16,227 nucleotides of DNA from Nitrospirota bacterium (GCA_021819985.1 JAKAEG010000027.1:1-16227), one strand, 5' to 3'; shown: positions 7,477 through 14,464, counted from the first letter of the stretch. The notes: generated by a model not told the origin, from the sequence alone. A program made the numbers and translations.

Positions 7477-8022
7477 TCAGTCGAACATTTTCAGCCATTC
7501 ATCGAAAATCCTTAGCTTCTCCTCCCCATAGCGCCTGATGGACGCCCTTACTTCCTCAGTCGATTTTTCCTTTAACGGGTCTTTTCCCTTCGAGTAGAAT
7601 TTGTCCGCAAAGCATATGATCACCTCCTCGATGCTCCGGGGCGTCATGTCTCTTTCAGGTACCGGTATATTCTGCTGCCTTATATCATTTATGGTCAGGC
7701 CCACTCCTACATGCCTTTCGGCAACAAGGGCATGCCTTGGCAGCCCCTCTTTTTCCAGCAATTGCCTTCCAAGGTATCCATGACAGATATAAGGCTTTAC
7801 GCCAAAACAGCCGATCTTTGGAGCATGGGTTAAAAAGACGCCGATATCGTGAAGCATGGCAGCCTGCCGGATGAAATCCTCATCCACGGCTCCGCCTGAT
7901 CTTTTGACAGCCTGTGCCGCCTGAAGCGCCTTTTCAGTCACTTTTTCCGAATGGGCGATGAGCAGGGCATGGGCAAGCGAGCCAGGGGGGTAATACTTTT
8001 CAAGCAGTTTAAGCGGGTCCAT
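7477..8022 (-). CDS. HD (HDIG) domain phosphohydrolase
   Basis: This is a 181-aa soluble protein with a single HD fold. The metal-ligand positions are visible as H24 in 'IAHSEKV', H58-D59 in 'MLHDIGVF', H81 in 'ICHGYLG' and H104 in 'AERHVGVG', with a later D in 'CFADKFYSKGKD'. This pattern fits small stand-alone HDIG hydrolases of nucleotides or related phosphoesters. The substrate cannot be read from the sequence. It is divergent from the HesB-like selenoprotein gene, with 83 bp between starts, and converges on ksgA. Confidence 0.8.
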   Translation of the reverse strand: MDPLKLLEKYYPPGSLAHALLIAHSEKVTEKALQAAQAVKRSGGAVDEDFIRQAAMLHDIGVFLTHAPKIGCFGVKPYICHGYLGRQLLEKEGLPRHALVAERHVGVGLTINDIRQQNIPVPERDMTPRSIEEVIICFADKFYSKGKDPLKEKSTEEVRASIRRYGEEKLRIFDEWLKMFD

Positions 8023-8042
8023 ATCCCGTTTAGTTTAGCAAA

Positions 8043-8071
8043 TTGAAATTATCCCGTTTTTCAGGTATCCT
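8043..8071 (+). promoter_or_regulatory. Candidate sigma70-type promoter for hesB-like gene and hemB
   Basis: TTGAAA (8043-8048) matches the -35 consensus at 5 of 6 positions. It is followed after 17 nt by TATCCT (8066-8071), a 4 of 6 match to -10. It ends 34 nt before the start codon of the selenoprotein gene and lies in the only gap upstream of that gene. Confidence 0.4.
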
Positions 8072-8105
8072 AAATCTATATCGAAACAGGCTTTGGAGGT
8101 TATGA

Positions 8106-8432
8106 ATGTTCACAATAACAGATGCCGCCGCCGATAAGGCGAAGGAGTTGTTAAAGGCCGAGGGCAAAGAAAATTTTGGTCTCAGGGTGTACACCGTACA
8201 AGGCGGTGGCTGAGGCTGTGGACCTTCCTATGGAATAGGAATAGAAGAGAAGGCTGGCCACGATGATGAGGTTGTGGAGAAAAACGGTCTGAAGGTGTAT
8301 ATAGACTCAAAGACTTCCGGGGGCCTGATGGGTATGCTGATGGACTTTGTGGAGGAGAATGGAAGCTCGGGTTTCGTGCTCAAGGGCCAGACAGCCGGTC
8401 CCGCGCATGACTGCTCAAGCTGCGGGCATTAA
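8106..8432 (+). CDS. HesB/IscA-like A-type carrier selenoprotein (in-frame UGA = Sec)
   Basis: Reading through a single in-frame TGA (8211-8213) gives a 108-aa protein with the A-type Fe-S carrier layout: an N-terminal 'MFTITDAAADKAKELL', a central 'GGGUGCGPSYGI' and a C-terminal 'HDCSSCGH'. In IscA/HesB proteins the first ligand Cys sits in 'GGCSG', so residue 36, encoded by UGA, is exactly that position. C38, C103 and C106 supply other thiols. GGAGGT (8095-8100) lies 5 nt before ATG 8106. Coding continues without interruption from the UGA to TAA 8430, and the protein quality is the same on both sides, which argues against a decayed gene. TGA is a genuine stop elsewhere here (propeller, regulator, ksgA, dinD). 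HesB-like selenoproteins are a known family. hemB follows 12 nt later, implying co-expression. Confidence 0.85.
8211..8241 (+). promoter_or_regulatory. Bacterial SECIS-like element at the recoded UGA
   Basis: UGA is at 8211-8213. After 11 nt, TTCCTAT (8225-8231) and ATAGGAA (8235-8241) form a perfect 7-bp stem closed by the 3-nt loop GGA (8232-8234). Bacterial SECIS hairpins lie within the coding sequence just after the UGA and require a G at the start of a small apical loop, for SelB binding; both conditions are met. The 11-nt UGA-to-stem distance equals that in E. coli fdhF as I remember it. Confidence 0.75.
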
Positions 8433-8444
8433 CCAAAAAACCTG

Positions 8445-9416
8445 ATGTTCCCTTATCAAAGACCCAGAAGACTCAGAGCTAACGAAACGATCCGGAGGAT
8501 GCTGAGGGAGACCTCCCTCAGCCCTTCGGATTTTATTTATCCCCTGTTCGTAGTGGAAGGCAAGGGCGTAAGGAAAGAGATATCCTCCATGCCCGGCTGC
8601 TACCAGGAATCCATCGACAAGGCCATTGAGAACGCGAAAGAGGCAAAATTGCTGGGGGTTCCGGCCATAATCCTTTTCGGCATCCCGGAGCACAAGGATG
8701 AAGTGGGTTCCGGGGCCTATGACGAAAACGGGATAATACAGCGGGCCATAAAAGAGCTTAAGAACGCCATCGCCGAACTCTACGTGATAACGGATGTGTG
8801 CCTCTGCGAATACACAAGCCATGGGCACTGCGGCGTGATCAGGGATGGCGACGTCGTGAACGATGAGACTGTGGACCTGCTGGCCAAAGAGGCCCTTTCC
8901 CACGCCCGCTCCGGGGCGGATATGGTCGCCCCTTCGGACATGATGGACGGCAGGGTAGGGGCGATAAGAGACGCACTGGACGAGGGTGGTTTCAGCAATG
9001 TGCCGGTCATGAGCTACGCGGCCAAATACGCCTCCGCTTTTTACGGGCCGTTCAGGGAGGCCGCCGAGTCCACTCCGCAGTTCGGCGACAGGCGCTCCTA
9101 CCAGATGGACCCCCCAAACAGGAGAGAGGCCATGAGGGAGGTTGCCCTTGATATAGACGAGGGGGCCGATATTATAATGGTAAAACCGGCACTGGCTTAC
9201 CTAGACATCATATCGGATGTCAGGAATAATTTCGATGTCCCGGTGGCGGCCTATAGCGTAAGCGGCGAGTACAGCCTCATAAAAGCGGCGGGAAAGCTTG
9301 GGTGGGTGGATGAAAATCGGGTCATGCTGGAATCCCTTACCTCGATAAAGCGCGCCGGAGCCGACCTTATCCTAACTTATTTCGCGAAGGACGCGGCAAA
9401 GCTCCTGAACGGCTAA
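8445..9416 (+). CDS. hemB: Porphobilinogen synthase (delta-aminolevulinic acid dehydratase)
   Basis: The 323-aa enzyme condenses two 5-aminolevulinate molecules to porphobilinogen, an early step in tetrapyrrole synthesis (haem, sirohaem, cobalamin). 'DVCLCEYTSHGHCG' gives C119, C121 and C129, the cysteine triad of the zinc-dependent class. The two active-site lysines are K194 in 'SYAAKYASAFYGPF' and K247 in 'IMVKPALAYLD'; the latter forms the Schiff base. The acidic 'REVALDIDEGAD' region fits an allosteric metal site. The length is typical. The start ATG is 12 nt after the selenoprotein stop and has no clear Shine-Dalgarno sequence, so translation is probably coupled. A strong terminator follows. 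Confidence 0.97.
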   Translation: MFPYQRPRRLRANETIRRMLRETSLSPSDFIYPLFVVEGKGVRKEISSMPGCYQESIDKAIENAKEAKLLGVPAIILFGIPEHKDEVGSGAYDENGIIQRAIKELKNAIAELYVITDVCLCEYTSHGHCGVIRDGDVVNDETVDLLAKEALSHARSGADMVAPSDMMDGRVGAIRDALDEGGFSNVPVMSYAAKYASAFYGPFREAAESTPQFGDRRSYQMDPPNRREAMREVALDIDEGADIIMVKPALAYLDIISDVRNNFDVPVAAYSVSGEYSLIKAAGKLGWVDENRVMLESLTSIKRAGADLILTYFAKDAAKLLNG

Positions 9417-9433
9417 AATAGATTTCAAAAAAC

Positions 9434-9468
9434 AAAAAACCCGATGGTTTTAACCCATCGGGTTTTTT
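9434..9468. terminator. Strong bidirectional intrinsic terminator
   Basis: A perfect 14-bp stem pairs 9434-9447 (A6 then CCCGATGG) with 9455-9468 (CCATCGGG then T6) around a 7-nt loop. The A-run and T-run make it work on both strands. It lies 17 nt after the hemB stop and 13 nt after the stop of the convergent CHRD gene. Confidence 0.93.
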
Positions 9469-9481
9469 GTTGTATTTAATC

Positions 9482-9988
9482 TTATTTCCTGGGTTCGATC
9501 TGCCCCCGTATCTCGCCGTCGGGGTTGGTTTTTGTGTGGACGTTCACGTATGTGCCGCCGGTTTTTATCTCATCTACGAGGTCCTTGACGGTTTTTCCTT
9601 GGAACGGGCCCATCAGGTCGCTTTTAGTTATTTTCCCTTTGGCCAGCATGCCGCTGAACTTACCTTTTCTGGTTTTGACATTAAGCATCGCTATAGGGGG
9701 GCCGCTTTTCCCTTTCGCCCCCATGTGTATGTGGGCCATGGTTACATCCTCGATGTCCTTCACGTGGACCATATACGTGATCTCTCCCGTCTTCATGTTC
9801 ACGTGGAAATAGGCAGCCCCGGTGGCCTTGGCCGTTACAGGGGGTGTCTCCTGGGCTCCAGACAGCTTTGCCGAAAAATACATCTTCCCGTGGGCGGCGG
9901 CGAGGGCCGTAAACATGAGGAGCGCGGCAACCATGTACATGGCTATCCGAAATCGCGTAATAAAAGACTTAAACATCTCTTTTCCCAT
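9482..9988 (-). CDS. Exported CHRD-domain protein
   Basis: This 168-aa protein has a signal peptide at about residues 1-33 (hydrophobic 'AMYMVAALLMFTALAAA', likely cleavage near AHG). The mature part is almost entirely one CHRD domain: 'FSAKLSGAQETPPV', 'ATGAAYFHVN', 'MAHIHMGAKGKSGP' and a C-terminal 'TNPDGEIRGQIEP'. CHRD domains are beta-rich extracytoplasmic domains named after chordin; their bacterial role is not defined. ATG 9988 was chosen because GGAGG lies 8 nt upstream. ATG 9976 (MFKS) would also keep the signal peptide. A good promoter lies about 40 nt upstream, so this gene is probably transcribed on its own. Confidence 0.85.
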   Translation of the reverse strand: MGKEMFKSFITRFRIAMYMVAALLMFTALAAAHGKMYFSAKLSGAQETPPVTAKATGAAYFHVNMKTGEITYMVHVKDIEDVTMAHIHMGAKGKSGPPIAMLNVKTRKGKFSGMLAKGKITKSDLMGPFQGKTVKDLVDEIKTGGTYVNVHTKTNPDGEIRGQIEPRK

Positions 9989-10028
9989 TTTTTTGTCCTC
10001 CGGATTGGTGTTCAGCTTTTCTACCTAT

Positions 10029-10057
10029 TTTTTAGTATAGGTTTCAGGCAGTGTCAA
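10029..10057 (-). promoter_or_regulatory. Candidate sigma70-type promoter for the CHRD gene
   Basis: On the minus strand a perfect -35 TTGACA (10057-10052) is followed after 17 nt by TAAAAA (10034-10029), 4 of 6 matches to the -10. It ends about 40 nt before the CHRD start codon, leaving room for a short leader with GGAGG. Confidence 0.5.
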
Positions 10058-10097
10058 GCGAATTTGAAAAGCGGGGACGAAGGGAAAATTTCCAACT

Positions 10098-10790
10098 CTA
10101 AAGAAGCCCTCGTTCCAGAAAGCTGTAATACCCTTTCTTCGATATGATCAGATGGTCGTGGACTTTAAGCTGGAGGCTTTTGGCCGCCGTTTTCAGGGCT
10201 TCGGTAAGCAAAATGTCTTCTTTTGAGGGGTTGAAACTCCCGCTTGGGTGGTTGTGAACGAATATCATTGCCGTGGCTTTATAATGGAGGGCGCGCTCCA
10301 TGACCTTCCGGGGGTAGACGACCGCCTGGTCGACGGTGCCTTCCTGTATCACCTCGTCCCCTACCATCTCGTTTCGCGCATTAAGAAAAATGGTGCGGAA
10401 CTGTTCGTCCTTTAGGCCTTTCATCTCCGCCATGCAGTAATCGACAAGAGCTACGGTGCTGGAAATGGTCTTTTTTCTGATGAGGCTCCGTTTAAGATAA
10501 AGGCCCGTGCACGCCCTCAGAAGAGTTAGAAAAGTGGCCGAGTTTTCGCCCAGTCCCTTTATTTTTTCAAGCTCGCAGAAGGGGGCGTCCAGAACGCCGT
10601 CGAACCCCCCGAACCTGGCTATCAGTCCCTTGGCCAGCGGTTTTACGTCCTTTCTCGGAATGGCGTAGGTAAGCAAAAGCTCCAGAGCTTCGTATTCGCT
10701 AAAGCCCGCAAGCGATGTCTTTCTGAACCTTTCCCTAAGCCTTTTCCTGTGCAGCATGTAATGGGCATCATTGGCATTCTGCTCTTGCAT
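10098..10790 (-). CDS. radC: RadC family JAB/MPN-domain protein
   Basis: The 230-aa protein has the RadC architecture: an N-terminal helical region with a helix-hairpin-helix-like 'LEKIKGLGENSA' (about 74-85), then a JAB metalloprotease-like domain. The JAMM metal motif is clear: H179 and H181 in 'FVHNHPSG', S183, D192, with an upstream acidic 'EVIQEGTVDQ' supplying the catalytic Glu. Despite the name, RadC proteins have no proven recombinational repair role; the biochemical target is unknown. GGAGG lies about 13 nt before the ATG, a little far. It lies between comEC and the CHRD gene on the same strand. Confidence 0.93.
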   Translation of the reverse strand: MQEQNANDAHYMLHRKRLRERFRKTSLAGFSEYEALELLLTYAIPRKDVKPLAKGLIARFGGFDGVLDAPFCELEKIKGLGENSATFLTLLRACTGLYLKRSLIRKKTISSTVALVDYCMAEMKGLKDEQFRTIFLNARNEMVGDEVIQEGTVDQAVVYPRKVMERALHYKATAMIFVHNHPSGSFNPSKEDILLTEALKTAAKSLQLKVHDHLIISKKGYYSFLERGLL

Positions 10791-10880
10791 GGACTATTAT
10801 TGCCCTCCGCTTCAAAGTAAATTCAATTATCTTCGCTTTTTCCACTAAAAAATTGACGGCTAAAAAGTATTATAGAAGGT

Positions 10881-12077
10881 TTACCAGGAGGAGAAAAGCA
10901 CCATCAGGTTGTGGGCCTCCTCTTTAAAGCCATCCGGAAATTTTTTGAGCTGCTCCTCTTTCCAGGTCTTTATATGCACCCCGTTTTTGTCGAATTCCGC
11001 TTTTACCGCTCCGTCCGTATCGGTCCTTAGAACCTTGCTACCGCAATCCGATAACGCCTGAATAGTATTCTCATGCCCTGAAAAAAAAGCTGTCCGGCCC
11101 CGGTCCCCGGGACTTATTACGGCTATTGCCGGATGCACCGCGGCGATAAAGGGACTACAGAGGTCCGTATCGGAGCCGTGATGCGGCACTTTGTAAATAT
11201 CTGAATGGAGGATACCGGCAAGGCGGAGCATGTCCTGCTGGGCAAGCCTGCCGGTATCACCGGCAAAGAGGGCGCTTTTTCCCCATTGGTCTTCTATTTT
11301 CATTACAAGGGAGCTGTTATCCACCGCCTGCGGTTCAGGCCCATGCAGGGGGAAGAAATTTGCGTAAGGATGAAGTATGGTTATCCTGTACGAGGCCGCG
11401 CCTTTATTTTTTCGTCCTGAAAGCGGGCCCTCGATATATTCCCCGCGCGACAGGCATTTTTCAGGTATTTTTTCTGCTGAAAGTGGGAACATGTGCCCGG
11501 CCACCATAACTCCCTCATTAACCGTGATGCCGTTATCCCATACTTGGCCGATGCTGTAACGGTCGGCGAGATAGCCGGCTCCGCCCGCGTTACCATGGCG
11601 GGAATTGGTTAAAACGAGGTAATCTATCCGGTTTTTGCCCAGATAAGCAAGGAAATCGGAGGTTTCCCTGCCGTTTGTTCCCGTGTCTATCACCGCTGTC
11701 CTGCCATAGGGAAGCTCCGCCACCGCGGAATCCCCGGCCCCGGCATCGAGGAAAGTGATTCCAAGCGCGGGCGCCGAACACATGTGAACTCCAGCCCAGA
11801 TAATGAAAGGCAAGACCGGGAAAGCCAGCCAGACCCGTTTTTTACTGTATAGCGATATGGCAAGCAACCCGTAGAACAGAAACAGAAGCCCTGCGGGAAA
11901 CGCTGGCACCGGCGGGCAGACATGCGGGAGTGAGGAAAAAAATGTGCCATGTGCATCGAGACCGAAGCAAGCCAGCCCGAAAGAAAGGGAAACGGGTACC
12001 AGCCGGAAAGCAGGTAAATAAATCCGGACAATACGGCTACAGGCACAAGCAGGAAACCGGCAACCGGCACGACACAC
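10881..12077 (-). CDS. comEC: ComEC/Rec2, C-terminal part (metallo-beta-lactamase-like domain)
   Basis: True ComEC sequence in this frame starts at about 11936 ('SSLPHVCPPVPAFPAGL'), continues through two hydrophobic segments and enters a metallo-beta-lactamase-like domain at 'ITFLDAGAGDSAVAELPYG'. Codons before 11936 in this frame are out-of-frame readings of the upstream half, so the GTG at 12077 is not a real start. Later motifs 'LFAGDTG', 'KVPHHGSDTD' and 'VLRTDTDGAVKAEF' are well kept. However, the first metal motif, normally THxHxDHxGG, reads 'TNSRHGNAGG' (codons 11589-11609 for TNSRHGN), so its His and Asp ligands are all replaced. About 351 residues belong to ComEC. Nuclease activity in this half is therefore doubtful. 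Confidence 0.82.
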   Translation of the reverse strand: MCRAGCRFPACACSRIVRIYLPAFRLVPVSLSFGLACFGLDAHGTFFSSLPHVCPPVPAFPAGLLFLFYGLLAISLYSKKRVWLAFPVLPFIIWAGVHMCSAPALGITFLDAGAGDSAVAELPYGRTAVIDTGTNGRETSDFLAYLGKNRIDYLVLTNSRHGNAGGAGYLADRYSIGQVWDNGITVNEGVMVAGHMFPLSAEKIPEKCLSRGEYIEGPLSGRKNKGAASYRITILHPYANFFPLHGPEPQAVDNSSLVMKIEDQWGKSALFAGDTGRLAQQDMLRLAGILHSDIYKVPHHGSDTDLCSPFIAAVHPAIAVISPGDRGRTAFFSGHENTIQALSDCGSKVLRTDTDGAVKAEFDKNGVHIKTWKEEQLKKFPDGFKEEAHNLMVLFSSW

Positions 12078-13345
12078 AGATTGGCCAGGGGTGATATGAG
12101 CTGCACCCTGTGGAAATAAAAAGCGATAAGCGGCATGAGCCCGGCCGTTATCGATAAGCTCAGTAAAAGGACCCTGAATATATATTTTTTTGCTTTTGTT
12201 ACTTTCTTTGACGCTGGGGACAATCTGTTGCTTCCCTTGTTCTCGCCCGTGTCATTTCCAATTTTTAATTCTGAGGCGAAAAGCCCGATAAGAAGGACCG
12301 ACAGGAACGACAGCTCAAAGGACAGGTTGCAGATGACATCCGGACGCCAAAGGACAAGAAGAAAAGCCGCGAATGCAAGTGTGGCCTGCCAGGCCCGCTT
12401 CCTTTCAATAAGAAGACCGGTCAGGAAAAAGCTTATCATTATAAAGGCCCTGAGCGCCGGGATCCGCATCCCCGATAACATAAGATATCCGGAAAGCAGA
12501 GGGAAACCGGCAAGCGCCGCGATCTGCACCGGGCTGATCTGCAAGGTCATTCTTTCCAGCCATTTAAGCGGAATGGTCCCTATCAATATTCGTATGATCA
12601 GAAATATGGAAAGGCTGAACAGGCCAAAATGCATACCGGCTATGCTAATAAGATGGGCAAGCCCGCAATTGCTGAAATCCCGGCGCGTCCGCCAATCGAG
12701 CATTGCGCGTTCCCCCATTGTTATGGACATCAGGAATCCCGCTTCATCTGCCGGGAAATTTTTTCCATAATATTCGCTGAGCCTGCTTCTCAAGCGCTCG
12801 TGCCATGGCGCGGCGCCGCAAGATATCACCCTCTGGACCTCCGCTTGGGGCTTTAAGGCGAAATCGGAAGCCCCCGGATTTTTCTGCCGGGCCGGCAGCG
12901 AAAGGCTTGCGTGCAGCCTGTACAGCCGCGCGGGCGAAAGCGGGATTTGCGTATAGATTCGGACCTCTTCAAAAGGAAAGGGATTTTTTTTCACCAACTT
13001 TTGATCTTCAGGATCCGGAAATGATATATCCGTTAGATGGAAGAGCTGGGAAAACCCGTACTTCTGCCTGACGGCAAGGGAGGCGTAGCCTGTTAAAGAG
13101 GCCTCGATATGTTTTTTTTGTGCGCTATATGCGGGCGGAGGCTGATATCTGTAAGCGGCGTACAGCCCGCCTGCCATGATGAGCGGTATTAAAAATAAAA
13201 AGGTTATTTTGTTTTTATTTTTATATTTAAAGCTGAGGAAAAGAAAAAGGCAAAGGCTAAAAAAAGCAGTTAAATAGGGGAGGTACTGCGCGCTTTTGAA
13301 AAGGGCCACCCCGCCTATGAATGAGACAAAAGCTGCCCATAACAT
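11690..13345 (-). CDS. comEC: ComEC/Rec2, N-terminal part (membrane DNA-uptake channel), frameshifted
   Basis: ComEC is the inner-membrane channel that takes up single-stranded DNA in natural transformation. From ATG 13345 the frame encodes N-terminal membrane helices, a soluble OB-like region (about 75-175), the competence domain with 'NCGLAHLISIAGMHFGLFS', and many hydrophobic helices. Homology stops after 'MHMAHFF' (residues 464-470) at a run of seven Ts on the coding strand (11942-11936). The remaining codons to 11690 are Arg/Ser/Cys-rich and not ComEC-like. A -1 slip at the T7 run rejoins the other half and gives about 821 aa, a normal ComEC length. It may be a sequencing indel, a real disabling mutation, or programmed or transcriptional slippage. 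A MITE-like element ends 4 bp before the ATG, with no strong Shine-Dalgarno sequence. Confidence 0.82.
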   Translation of the reverse strand: MLWAAFVSFIGGVALFKSAQYLPYLTAFFSLCLFLFLSFKYKNKNKITFLFLIPLIMAGGLYAAYRYQPPPAYSAQKKHIEASLTGYASLAVRQKYGFSQLFHLTDISFPDPEDQKLVKKNPFPFEEVRIYTQIPLSPARLYRLHASLSLPARQKNPGASDFALKPQAEVQRVISCGAAPWHERLRSRLSEYYGKNFPADEAGFLMSITMGERAMLDWRTRRDFSNCGLAHLISIAGMHFGLFSLSIFLIIRILIGTIPLKWLERMTLQISPVQIAALAGFPLLSGYLMLSGMRIPALRAFIMISFFLTGLLIERKRAWQATLAFAAFLLVLWRPDVICNLSFELSFLSVLLIGLFASELKIGNDTGENKGSNRLSPASKKVTKAKKYIFRVLLLSLSITAGLMPLIAFYFHRVQLISPLANLCVVPVAGFLLVPVAVLSGFIYLLSGWYPFPFLSGWLASVSMHMAHFFPHSRMSARRCQRFPQGFCFCSTGCLPYRYTVKNGSGWLSRSCLSLSGLEFTCVRRPRLESLSSMPGPGIPRWRSFPMAGQR

Positions 13346-13349
13346 ATTA

Positions 13350-13569
13350 GAACCTATCTCAAAATCGCTTCTGGCTGCAAGAGGTTTTTAAGAAATCGCG
13401 GCATACGGTGTCGTAAATGCAAAATCGTCCTTAACGCAGCGCTGCTCTTGCCCCAAAAAGACAGCGCTTTTTGGGGACCCCATTGCGCCTCCGGGCGGTT
13501 TTCCCTTTTCTCCTTGCTTGCCACGATTTCCGCTCTCGCTCGCTTCAGAATCAATTTTGAGATAGGTTC
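13350..13569. mobile_element. 220-bp MITE-like element with 16-bp terminal inverted repeats
   Basis: The ends GAACCTATCTCAAAAT (13350-13365) and its exact reverse complement (13554-13569) bound a 188-bp interior. That interior has no credible gene but contains a perfect 10-bp hairpin, CCCCAAAAAG (13451-13460) with CTTTTTGGGG (13467-13476), loop ACAGCG. Size, perfect terminal repeats and lack of a transposase fit a miniature inverted-repeat transposable element mobilised by an IS elsewhere in the genome. I see no convincing target duplication in the flanks. One end lies directly in front of comEC. Confidence 0.75.
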
Positions 13570-13826
13570 CAGGTATTATGGCACATAAGAAACCCATCCT
13601 CACCCCTGATTTTTTAGGGGAGGTTTTCTAACGCGGATTCAGCTCTCATTCCCTTTTTTGTTTTTTTTGTTCAAGCTGGAAATCCTAAGCCTTTGTTTTT
13701 ACGATGAATTTTTAGCATGGCTGTTCAAGGGCGTTCATTGGACACCCCCGGTTAGCGGCGGCCAGTATCGGCTTCGGGTCCAGAAAAATGGGATGTGCCA
13801 CGAATGGCGCTCTCTCGGGTTATTTT
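13570..13826. other. Intergenic stretch without a recognisable gene
   Basis: I see no supported gene. A short hairpin, CCCCT (13603-13607) with AGGGG (13616-13620) around an AT-rich loop, lies just beyond the MITE. A TGGAC/GTCCA pair around 13739-13782 brackets a GC-rich patch. Both look like remnants of repeat or mobile DNA rather than functional sites. Confidence 0.4.
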
Positions 13827-13855
13827 TTGACTATTATGACTACTTTGACTATAAT
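13827..13855 (+). promoter_or_regulatory. Near-consensus sigma70 promoter of the toxin-antitoxin operon, with 9-bp repeats
   Basis: TTGACT (13827-13832, 5 of 6) is followed by exactly 17 nt and a perfect TATAAT (13850-13855). The promoter is built from three tandem 9-bp units beginning TGACTA at 13828, 13837 and 13846. Such repeats across -35 and -10 are a natural place for the antitoxin to repress its own operon, although this is inferred. The start codon lies 31 nt downstream. Confidence 0.75.
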
Positions 13856-13886
13856 TAAACCATCCAGCATCAAGGAGGATGATCTT

Positions 13887-14138
13887 ATGAAGGCGATGAG
13901 CCTTGCAGACGCAAAAGCAAAACTGTCCCAGGTTGTTGCCGATGCCGAGTATAAAAAAGAGCGCACGGTGATATCAAAGCACAATAAGCCTTCCGCGGTG
14001 GTCATAGGATATGACGAGTACAAAAAGCTTGAGACCCTGGAAGACATGTATGAATCAAGGTTGCTTGAAGAGTCCTTGAAAAAAGGAAAGTTCGTTTCCC
14101 TCGAAGACGCGGCCAAGAGACTGAAAATTGAGCTATAA
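13887..14138 (+). CDS. Type II antitoxin, Phd/YefM family
   Basis: The antitoxin has 83 aa. ATG 13887 was chosen because AAGGAGG (13872-13878) lies 8 nt upstream and the family start is recovered: 'MSLADAKAKLSQVVADAE'. The Phd/YefM N-terminal DNA-binding fold continues through 'VISKHNKPSAVVIGYDEYKKLE'. A C-terminal charged helix (about 50-83), 'LLEESLKKGKFVSLEDAAKRL', would wrap and neutralise the toxin. Its 3' end overlaps the toxin gene by 11 nt. Antitoxins of this family repress their own promoter, consistent with the repeat-rich promoter upstream. Confidence 0.92.
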   Translation: MKAMSLADAKAKLSQVVADAEYKKERTVISKHNKPSAVVIGYDEYKKLETLEDMYESRLLEESLKKGKFVSLEDAAKRLKIEL

Positions 14139-14424
14139 GCTTGATATTTCAGAGGACGCCCTTTCAAAGCTCGAAGACCTGGGGATGTCGGACGGCAAGC
14201 GGCTGAAACAGATATTTATCAAGATTCTTTCCCTGAGGAGAAACCCGAAGCCACAGGACTGCAAGGAGTTGCAGAACTTCACGTATGAGGGCTTTAAAGG
14301 GCTTCGTGTGGACCAGGGGGAATATCGCATCATCTACGCGGTGGACGAAAAAAACAAAATCGTGAAAGTAGGCAAAATCCTCAATCGAAACGAAGACTAT
14401 AAAGAGTTGAAGCATAAGAAATAA
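14128..14424 (+). CDS. Type II toxin, RelE/ParE family
   Basis: This is a 98-aa basic toxin-like protein. The order matches RelE/ParE folds: 'YKLDISEDALSKLEDL', a helical region 'GKRLKQIFIKILSLRRNP', then the strand-rich 'KELQNFTYEGFKGLRVDQGEYRIIYAVD' and 'KIVKVGKILNRNEDYKEL'. The 'LRVGxYRIIY'-like core and the terminal R..YK motif are typical of ribosome-dependent mRNA interferases of the RelE group, though ParE-type gyrase poisoning cannot be excluded from sequence alone. It starts at TTG 14128 inside the antitoxin gene, which would keep its output below that of the antitoxin through coupling. Confidence 0.9.
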   Translation: MSYKLDISEDALSKLEDLGMSDGKRLKQIFIKILSLRRNPKPQDCKELQNFTYEGFKGLRVDQGEYRIIYAVDEKNKIVKVGKILNRNEDYKELKHKK

Positions 14425-14464
14425 TGAGGGGCTTGGGCTAACTGCTCAAGGCCCGCAGGGAGCG

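Noticed and set aside
8211..8213. In-frame TGA read as a disabling stop in a hesB pseudogene
   Set aside because: It replaces a conserved Cys exactly, is followed by a SECIS-like hairpin at the right distance, and the frame and motifs are intact on both sides.
13735..13790. Integron attC-like site around GGTTAGCGG
   Set aside because: The paired RYYYAAC/GTTRRRY core sites are not present in the required arrangement.
13658..13858. 66-aa plus-strand ORF before the toxin-antitoxin operon
   Set aside because: No motif or ribosome site, and it runs through the promoter of the operon.
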